The notes beneath the pieces are model-generated. The model was not told the DNA's origin, searched no databases, and saw nothing but the letters and a program-made list of their open reading frames with translations. Shown here one piece after another: positions 55,793 through 64,000 of a stretch of DNA of 64,000 nt; position 1 is the stretch's first letter; the number at the start of each line of letters is the position of its first letter. Source of the DNA: Nitrospirales bacterium (GTDB lineage Bacteria > Nitrospirota > Nitrospiria > Nitrospirales > UBA8639); contig JAJDVY010000041.1 in assembly GCA_022825885.1 (NCBI GenBank), forward strand, positions 22,330 to 86,329. The letters are read 5' to 3'. A program made the position numbers and the translations under genes.

Positions 55793-56042
55793 CAGCAGGC
55801 TCTTTTTTGAATTTCAGTGTCAGTCCGGAAATACGTTCGGGAGACGTGTATGAACGGCCCGGCCTTTAGAATAGAGAGGGACGTGGAAGGATGTCAAATG
55901 CCCCGTTGATCGGAAGAGCGATGCTCGGTTCATTGACCCTCGAAAACGCCTGTGCTAGCTTGTATTTGGCCGTAGCGTTCCATTTTGACAAACACGATAT
56001 CCCATGTCGCACCGTTCCCAACGAGACCCTGATCAGCACGGC

Positions 56043-56963
56043 ATGATGGAAGTCGAGGGGATTGCCCTGCGTCTGGCCCAGCCTGATACGTCTCAGCAGG
56101 AATGGATCGGCGACAGGGAAGTCCTCCAGCAACTTCTTGCGTGCTGGCTTGTGGTCGATGAAAAAGATCTTCCTCTGTGTCCGCGGATCATCGGCCAGCC
56201 CGGTATCGGCAAGACGACCCTGGCCACGTCCGCCGCGCGGGAGCGAAAACAGGATTGCTACGTGTACCAATGTACGGCGGATACGAGGCCCGAGGATTTG
56301 TTGGTGACTCCGGTGATTGCGGAAGGGCACACGATTCAGTACCAGGCGTCTCCCTTGGTGACCGCCATGTTGACCGGCGGGGTCTGTTTACTGGATGAAG
56401 GCAATCGGATGAGCGAGAAAAGTTGGGCGTCACTCGCTCCCTTGCTCGATCACCGGCGATCGGTAGAATCCGTGGTGGCCGGGATCAGGGTCAATGCGCA
56501 TCGGGATTTCCGGTGCTGCGTGACCATGAATGAAGACGCCTCCACCTATGAGGTCCCGGATTACATCCTTTCGCGTCTCCAGCCCAGTCTGAAACTCGAA
56601 TTTCCGGCTCGTGAACACGAGTTGGCCATCCTCCACTATCACCTGCCGTTTTCTCCGCAGGAAATACTGACCCTGACCGTGGAGTTCCTGCAACGGGCGC
56701 ACCGACTCGATCTTGGGTTTTCAGTGAGAGACGGAATCCACTTGGTGCAGTATGCGCTGAAACGGTTGGCGCAGGACCCGTCACATCCCCTGTCCCGCGA
56801 TGAAATCTGGCGAGAATCGCTTATCAAGGTGCTCGGTGAAGAGGCGCTGGATCTGGATGCCCTGGCTCAACGGCGAAAACGCGCCGTCGGAGAACAGGGA
56901 TTCCCCCGGGGGTTGGGTGATTTCTTCTTTGAACCCGATGATCCGCTGCACCCGGACAAATAA
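56043..56963 (+). CDS. MoxR-like AAA+ ATPase
   Basis: A 306-residue MoxR-family ATPase. Walker A is [13 protein letters not shown], Walker B is [15 protein letters not shown], and a sensor-1-like VTMNED and arginine finger region ([15 protein letters not shown]) follow. The C-terminal helical lid is present. MoxR proteins usually assemble or activate partner complexes, often with a vWA protein; here the partner is the 629-residue protein 7 bp later. Start uncertain: ATG 56043 or 56046, or ATG 56004. Confidence 0.85.
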   Translation: MMEVEGIALRLAQPDTSQQEWIGDREVLQQLLACWLVVDEKDLPLCPRIIGQPGIGKTTLATSAARERKQDCYVYQCTADTRPEDLLVTPVIAEGHTIQYQASPLVTAMLTGGVCLLDEGNRMSEKSWASLAPLLDHRRSVESVVAGIRVNAHRDFRCCVTMNEDASTYEVPDYILSRLQPSLKLEFPAREHELAILHYHLPFSPQEILTLTVEFLQRAHRLDLGFSVRDGIHLVQYALKRLAQDPSHPLSRDEIWRESLIKVLGEEALDLDALAQRRKRAVGEQGFPRGLGDFFFEPDDPLHPDK

Positions 56964-56969
56964 GCGTCC

Positions 56970-58859
56970 ATGAGTCTTTTGTCGCAACGGGACAACGCGG
57001 TGTTTCGCCTTTCGTCGCGCGTGCAAGTCGTGCCCGTTTGTCATGGCAGTGCGGACGTCGCCGTGGCCGTTCGGGACTTGTGGCTGAAGCAGCAGTTCGA
57101 TTGTGTGGCCCTGCCGTTACCGGCGTCCGTTGAGGACGCGGTCGAGGAAGGGGTCAGACGATTGCCCGTCGCCGGCGTCGTGGTGCTGCCTGAGCCGGAC
57201 CGTCACGAACGTCCGGAATGCAGCTACGTCCCGCTTGATCCTTGCCAACCCGTCATTGCTACGATCAGGACGGCCATGGAGGAAGGCATCGACCGGGCCT
57301 ATATCGACCGGGACGTGACCGTGTATGACCCCGTGGAATATCCGACTCCTGATCCGTATGCCCTGAAAAGCGTTTCGCTGGCCTCGTTTTCCGGTGCTGC
57401 GCTGCCCTTTCTCCCGTATCCCAAACCGCACAGCCAGCGGTGGTCGCGGATCAAATGGATGGCGTTCAAATTGCACGAGCTTGAACTGGATTATCACTCG
57501 ATTCTATGTCTGTGCGGCGTGGAAGACTGGCCGTGGTTGCGCGACGCGTACCGGAACCGGTGGCCGTATGATCTTCCCGAATCCCTGGCAGGCCGTCCGG
57601 CACTCCATCTCGTCGAATCCCGGACCTTGTACTTCCTGTTCTGTGAATTGCCCTTCCTCACGAAGCTCTTCGAGCAAAGACGGGCCGAAGCGCGTTCCGA
57701 TGCCGGTTTATCCGTGGATGGGATCAAGGAACTGCTGCTCGAAACCCGGCTGCACTGGCTTGCCATGCGACCGCCCCATTTGCAACGGGAATCCAATTGG
57801 GTGACGCCTCAAATGCTCCGGATGTACATGCAATACGTGAGGAATCTTGCGTTGTGTGAACGACGACTGACTCCGGATTTGTATACCTTGGCGCTTGCAG
57901 CCAAACAGTTTGCCGGAGACGAGTTTGCGGTGACCTTGCTTGAAACGGCAAAGAGTTATTCATATGAGCCGGACAAAGCCTTGTGCGCGGCGTTGCCGCC
58001 GTATTCCATGGGCCTCGGCCGGCTTGAGTCTCCGGACGGCCTCGTTTCCACGGCGAAGAACCGGTTGCATGGCGCACCGGTCTCATGGCGGACTCTGTCG
58101 CTGAAGCCCCGGCGAGATCCCCGCACGCAACGTCAATGGGCGTATCGTTGGAATCCCATGGGGCAATGTTCCTGGCCGCCGGAAGATAACCGGATCGAAG
58201 GCTTTACGGCCCACGTTCGGGAACGGAGTCAAGCGTTGCTTGGGGAGGATCTTGCCCGGGTCGATAAATTTACGACCTCGATTCGCGACGGGATCGACGT
58301 GCGGGAAACGTTGCGCCATTGGGACCCCCGGAAGAAGGAGGCCGACCTGTACGTGAAAGAAATCCCTCCGTCCCGCGGTGCCGTGGAAATCGTGGTGTTT
58401 ATTTTCGAGGTGCCGGCGGACCGCGAGAAATTTTCGTGGCAGGCCACGTGGTACGCGGAGCACCTCGAAGAATCCACGCTCTGTTTTTATGCCTCTCCGT
58501 TTTTGGAAAACATGATCGGACCGGGGATCGGTCAGTCCCAATACGGGGGCACGCTGTTCCTGTTCCCTCCGCGGCCGATTCCGGATATTTGGGAGGATCC
58601 CCGTCTCGATTTTGCTCGAACCCTGGAGGAGCGCCTGATTGCCGGTGCCGCCCTCCATTCACAGGAAAAACATATCACGCTCGTGAGTCCGGTTCCGCCG
58701 TTGGCCCGGTGGAAACACATTGCCCGAAAGTTCGAGCGCCGGCTCATCCCGATTTCCCTGTCCCGGTTTTCGGGACAAACCGTCGCCCGGCTGCGACGAT
58801 TTCACGTGCTGAACGGGCACGAAATCCGGAGTTTCGCCGGTCAATTCATTCAAGGATAG
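56970..58859 (+). CDS. Unknown 629-residue protein partnered with MoxR
   Basis: I do not recognise this protein by family. The N-terminal 130 residues form a Rossmann-like pattern (VQVVPVCHGSADVAVAVRDL, FDCVALPLPASVEDAVEEG, VAGVVVLPEPDRHER), loosely like the TraB/TIKI or DUF5682 start. The middle is helical and rich in Arg, Trp, Leu. The C terminus is basic (RKFERRLIPISLSRF). There are no membrane helices, and no MIDAS motif (D-x-S-x-S), so a vWA domain is not supported. Codon use matches the neighbours. It lies 7 bp after MoxR, which strongly suggests a two-protein system. Confidence 0.7.
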   Translation: MSLLSQRDNAVFRLSSRVQVVPVCHGSADVAVAVRDLWLKQQFDCVALPLPASVEDAVEEGVRRLPVAGVVVLPEPDRHERPECSYVPLDPCQPVIATIRTAMEEGIDRAYIDRDVTVYDPVEYPTPDPYALKSVSLASFSGAALPFLPYPKPHSQRWSRIKWMAFKLHELELDYHSILCLCGVEDWPWLRDAYRNRWPYDLPESLAGRPALHLVESRTLYFLFCELPFLTKLFEQRRAEARSDAGLSVDGIKELLLETRLHWLAMRPPHLQRESNWVTPQMLRMYMQYVRNLALCERRLTPDLYTLALAAKQFAGDEFAVTLLETAKSYSYEPDKALCAALPPYSMGLGRLESPDGLVSTAKNRLHGAPVSWRTLSLKPRRDPRTQRQWAYRWNPMGQCSWPPEDNRIEGFTAHVRERSQALLGEDLARVDKFTTSIRDGIDVRETLRHWDPRKKEADLYVKEIPPSRGAVEIVVFIFEVPADREKFSWQATWYAEHLEESTLCFYASPFLENMIGPGIGQSQYGGTLFLFPPRPIPDIWEDPRLDFARTLEERLIAGAALHSQEKHITLVSPVPPLARWKHIARKFERRLIPISLSRFSGQTVARLRRFHVLNGHEIRSFAGQFIQG

Positions 58860-60974
<2,115 letters not shown>

Positions 60975-60997
60975 CCGTCGCAACGAAGCGGCCGGCG

Positions 60998-62278
60998 TTA
61001 GTTGGAAGAACCGGCTTGCGCGGGTTCCGGTTCCTTTTGGGACACGTTCTCCAGCTTGTGAATCTGGACGCTTTTGATGGACCGTGTATCGGCATCCCGA
61101 ATGGTCAGTAAACACCCGGCGACATGGAGTTCTTCACCGACCGCAGGGATATGGCCGAGGTGTTGTTGAATCAGGCCGCTGATGGTATAGAAGACGATAT
61201 CTTCATCTTTATCCAATTCCACTTTCAGAAATTCATTGATTTTTCGAACTTCCGTTCGTCCGCTCACCAAGATCTCATTTTTGCCGACTCGCTTGATGAG
61301 TTCCTCGGTCACGTCCGTCTCGTCGAGAATGTCGCCCACGACCTCTTCCAACAGGTCTTCCGTGGTGACTAATCCCATGACCCCGCCGAATTCGTTCACG
61401 ACCATCGCGATGTGGCGCTTTTCCTGCTGAAATTGCTTCAGCAGATCACCGACTGGTTTGGAAATGGGAATGAAGAGTGGCGGGAGGGCCAAATCCTTGA
61501 GCCGGATGGAGTGATTCCCCTGGGCCAGTTCGATTAAGGCGTGCGTCCGGTAGAGAATGCCGGTGACGTTGTCACGGATACCGTCATACACGGGAATCCG
61601 TGAATGTTTGAAGTTAAATAAGTCTTCTTTGGCCTCGTATAGCGTCCGGTTGCTGTCCATGACAATTGAATCGATTCTCGGGGTCATCACGTCCCTGGCC
61701 GTGAGTTCGGTGAACTCGAAGACATTCTTAATCATCTCGACTTTTTCAGTCTCCAGCACCCCCGCTTTGCCTCCGGCCTCGATCATGATTTTCAGTTCCT
61801 CTTTCGTCACAAATGGGACGGCAAGCCCTCGTCCGCCGGTCAACTTCAGGATCAGGGGTTCCAGGAAGAACAGGGCCGGAGAGAATAACTTTTCCGCCCA
61901 ATAAATCATGTACGCGAAAAATTGGACGGCGGTGGGGGCGTGTTTGGCGCAGAGGGTTTTGGGAATGATTTCTCCGAAAATCAGTATGAAAATCGTCAAC
62001 ATTCCCGTTGCAATGGCCACCGCTTCGGATCCGAAATGTTCAAGGGTGACCATGGAAATCAACGCAGCGGCCGTCAGGTTCACGACGTTGTTTCCGATCA
62101 GGATGGTCGACAGAAGCCGCTGGGGGTTCTGTCTGAGAGAAAGCGCCAATTTCGCGGCCCGGCGGCCTTCCTCTTTCATGGTTTCCAAGCGGCTTTCGGG
62201 AAGAGAAAAGAAGGCGATTTCCGCTCCGGAAAATAATCCGGATAAGACCAAGCAAATCAGAATGACGAGATATTCCAT
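60998..62278 (-). CDS. CorC/HlyC-family membrane protein (DUF21-CBS-CorC)
   Basis: A 426-residue protein: an N-terminal DUF21 membrane domain with four helices (about residues 3-135), a CBS pair (VMTPRIDSIVMD ... LALPPLFIPISKPVGDLL) and a C-terminal CorC_HlyC domain (FGHIPAVGEELHVAGC). Members take part in Mg/Co efflux or have been called hemolysins. The substrate is undetermined. It is convergent with ligA (23-bp gap). Confidence 0.88.
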   Translation of the reverse strand: MEYLVILICLVLSGLFSGAEIAFFSLPESRLETMKEEGRRAAKLALSLRQNPQRLLSTILIGNNVVNLTAAALISMVTLEHFGSEAVAIATGMLTIFILIFGEIIPKTLCAKHAPTAVQFFAYMIYWAEKLFSPALFFLEPLILKLTGGRGLAVPFVTKEELKIMIEAGGKAGVLETEKVEMIKNVFEFTELTARDVMTPRIDSIVMDSNRTLYEAKEDLFNFKHSRIPVYDGIRDNVTGILYRTHALIELAQGNHSIRLKDLALPPLFIPISKPVGDLLKQFQQEKRHIAMVVNEFGGVMGLVTTEDLLEEVVGDILDETDVTEELIKRVGKNEILVSGRTEVRKINEFLKVELDKDEDIVFYTISGLIQQHLGHIPAVGEELHVAGCLLTIRDADTRSIKSVQIHKLENVSQKEPEPAQAGSSN

Positions 62279-62575
62279 GGGATCGGATCAGATCAGAATG
62301 AAACCCCAATCCTGGGCGGCGAGGCCTGAAACGATAGAGAAATCAAGCCTTTCGACGGGTAGTGGTCAGGAGTTGGAAAACGGGCAAAGAAAAACCGAAA
62401 AGGTGGGCATGAAGTATTGAATTGGTGACGGAAACTTCGTCTGGGACCGTCGTCATCCATTGGAGAAGGTATACTAGCATAGGCGTTCACTCTGTATCAA
62501 CAGGTGTGCCGGATTTTCATGAAAAAGCGGGAAAAGAACGCCCTGTTTGGTTGAATTTCGAGAGGTGGCCTCTCT

Positions 62576-63799
62576 CTATTTCTCAGCCAACCGGTCAAAC
62601 TTGTAGCTTTGCTTGCTCAGAACGGGAAACACCGTAAAGATCGGCGTGCTGTGGGGAACAAAGCCCGTCTCCATGCCAGGGCTCAAGGTCAAATGAAGAT
62701 TGACGAAATTGAAACTCAACCCTTCCTGCCAGGGTTGTGATTGGGCTTCTGCGTAGGTGGGGACTTTGTCCGAGGCATAGGAACGGGTCATCAGCCCCGC
62801 GCCGCCCTGAAGCCCGTATTCATACAGGTCCGGCGCGCCTTGGATCAGGACGGAGACCTTGGAGGCATCGAACCAGACTTTGAAATTGCAACTGATCTGA
62901 ATGAACGGCCCGAGACTGCCGGTATGTTCGAGCACGGCAAGCGGGTAGGCATACTCCGGCGGCACGTTCCCGGAAGCAGAAGCGGACTCCGCGGGAAACT
63001 CGGCATCCTTGATGCCGGAGACGGACACGAATAAAAGATGCGGGTCATCCAGTGCGATGTCATAGACCTGCCCGTCGTGGTAACTGCACAGTTTTCCCAT
63101 CTCGTACCGGAGCGGATACGAATATCCCATTTTCGCGTAAAAAATCCTGATGCCCGCATCGAGAGGCTCATCGGGCTGCCGGCTGATCTTCAGATCGAAG
63201 GGGAGCATCATATGAAACCCATTCGTTCGAACGGCCATAAACGGAGCGCAGGCGCCGGGAAATTCCTTGTGCAGGGCTTCATTGTCGGGTTCGAATCGCT
63301 TGGGCGCGCCGCCAAAATGTTGCGCGGTCTTGGCCTCCTTGGTTAGCCGGTACTTGTTCTGGTAATACGCCCCGGCCCGCTTCTGCGCCAAGTCCAGAAA
63401 ATAGTCGGGGAGATCCGTCTCGACGATCAACGTGTGACGGTCGATCGACGCATTCCGGGACGATTTCATGGCGTCGTTATAGATGGCCAACTCGGCGGTG
63501 GTCTTCTGAATATCGTGCGCTAAATCCTTATCCAATTCGGGATCGAAGAAGCGCGTAGTCGCGAGCAGTTGGCGGGCCTTTTGCAGCAGTTCCAATTTGA
63601 GTGAATACCGTTTGGGTTCTTCGGCAATGGCCTGAGTCGTCGCGATGTATAAACTGAACTGCTCTTCCGGCGCGATGCCGAGAGCCGTCAGGTCCTGTTC
63701 ACGAAGAAACGCGATCGCCAGAGGGCCAAACGCCTCTTCGCGGCGGAGTCCCAAAGTCAGCAGATAATTGAGATACGAGCGGGCTTCATCCTGGGTCAT
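62576..63799 (-). CDS. Unknown 407-residue protein
   Basis: I do not recognise this protein. It opens MTQDEARSYLNYLLTLG and has no signal peptide or membrane helix. The middle has a Tyr-rich region (RAGAYYQNKYRLT). The second half is rich in Pro, Tyr and Phe, with beta-strand patterns (FKVWFDASKVSVLIQG, LHLTLSPGMET). A frame extension back to 63874 reads PPPACAGMT, the usual translation of a MITE copy, so Met at 63799 is the likely start. The 297-bp gap after it (62279-62575) shows no gene; a lone TATACT at 62470 is the only promoter-like word. Confidence 0.6.
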   Translation of the reverse strand: MTQDEARSYLNYLLTLGLRREEAFGPLAIAFLREQDLTALGIAPEEQFSLYIATTQAIAEEPKRYSLKLELLQKARQLLATTRFFDPELDKDLAHDIQKTTAELAIYNDAMKSSRNASIDRHTLIVETDLPDYFLDLAQKRAGAYYQNKYRLTKEAKTAQHFGGAPKRFEPDNEALHKEFPGACAPFMAVRTNGFHMMLPFDLKISRQPDEPLDAGIRIFYAKMGYSYPLRYEMGKLCSYHDGQVYDIALDDPHLLFVSVSGIKDAEFPAESASASGNVPPEYAYPLAVLEHTGSLGPFIQISCNFKVWFDASKVSVLIQGAPDLYEYGLQGGAGLMTRSYASDKVPTYAEAQSQPWQEGLSFNFVNLHLTLSPGMETGFVPHSTPIFTVFPVLSKQSYKFDRLAEK

Positions 63800-63815
63800 G
63801 GTTAGGAACTTTCGG

Positions 63816-64000
63816 TCATTGATACGAAAACAGCCCAAAGCTGTCATTCCTGCGCACGCAGGAGGTGGATTCACATTTGAAGTGCAACAGATGGTTTCTA
63901 AACACCTCGGCGGGGGTCTGATAGTCGAGGCACTTGCGTGGAGTATTATTGTACGCTTGGACGAGGCGTGTAAAGCGCTCGTCCGACAGAGTTGCCAAGT
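63816..64000 (-). CDS. IS30-family transposase C-terminal fragment (partial at window end)
   Basis: The 61-residue fragment carries the IS30 end motif FTRLVQAYNNTPRKCLDYQTPAEVF. The frame continues upstream beyond 64000, so the N terminus is outside. The last residues (SCVRRNDSFGLFSYQ) come from the MITE copy and flanking DNA: the transposase frame runs about 48 bp past the IS end before a stop. It is co-directional with the unknown 407-residue gene. Confidence 0.75.
   Translation of the reverse strand, partial: LATLSDERFTRLVQAYNNTPRKCLDYQTPAEVFRNHLLHFKCESTSCVRRNDSFGLFSYQ
63842..63863. repeat. MITE/REP-like element, copy 4 (truncated by the IS)
   Basis: TGTCATTCCTGCGCACGCAGGA matches the end of copy 3, then the match stops and IS30-like sequence begins near 63864. 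The break point suggests insertion in the palindrome. Confidence 0.55.
63864..64000 (-). mobile_element. 3' end of an IS30-family insertion sequence
   Basis: The segment begins ggtggattcacatttgaa and holds the transposase 3' end on the minus strand; it continues past the window. The left inverted repeat is inferred from the point where similarity to the MITE copy stops. Target duplication cannot be read because the other end is outside. Confidence 0.7.

Noticed and set aside
63800..63874. N-terminal extension of the 407-residue protein
   Set aside because: It reads through MITE copy 4 (PPPACAGMT), a repeat artefact.

Overview
The window is 64 kb of gene-dense bacterial chromosome, roughly mid-50s % GC by eye. 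Its gene content fits a Nitrospirota-type (Nitrospira-like) chemolithotroph: an NtrYX-like two-component system, a porin followed by two ammonium transporters, PII and glutamine synthetase, a copper nitrite reductase (NirK) and many outer-membrane lipoproteins. No rRNA, nitrite oxidoreductase or other diagnostic marker is present, so this placement is an inference. There is one tRNA (Ala, anticodon CGC) and no CRISPR array or prophage.

Layout. 1-6.7 kb: NtrY/NtrX-like regulators, a TrmA/RlmD-type RNA methyltransferase, purN, tRNA-Ala, and an Rrf2 regulator with a palindromic operator next to its start codon. 6.9-18 kb: a beta-helix protein, then a nitrogen cluster of porin - amt - PII - amt - glnA, followed by a divergent pair of single-catalytic-domain GlnE-like proteins. 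One of the pair carries GlnD-like tandem ACT domains. Glutamine synthetase has Tyr397, the adenylylation site. The pair therefore looks like a reorganised GS-adenylylation system with its own possible glutamine sensor, and it is the most interesting item here. 18-30 kb: clpB, a SYLF-domain protein, YjbQ, an HD protein, a large AsmA-like protein, archease-rtcB (RNA ligation), mtnA (methionine salvage) and a DCC-family protein.

30-46 kb: small lipoproteins, a FAD monooxygenase, a degenerate nucleotidyltransferase, a RHH/MazF toxin-antitoxin pair with a 13-bp repeat operator, a TPM protein, DUF3386, purL, a TbpB-like lipoprotein, purF, a TlpA-like thioredoxin, a small protein coupled to a degenerate metallo-beta-lactamase fold, TPR and methyltransferase genes. 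46-64 kb: EF-G type II, peptide deformylase, nirK, an FAH-family protein, AmpG, a bacterial PRMT-like methyltransferase, two tandemly duplicated coiled-coil lipoproteins (one with LysM), a MoxR ATPase plus a 629-residue protein of unknown function, ligA, a CorC-type protein, an unknown 407-residue protein, and the 3' end of an IS30-type transposase that runs off the window.

Mobile signatures are small. Four copies of a TGTCATTCC-ended MITE/REP-like palindrome lie between genes, and the last appears to be the site where the IS30-type element inserted. Purine genes (purN, purL, purF) are scattered rather than in one operon. Two very AT-rich intergenic islands precede rtcB and purL.
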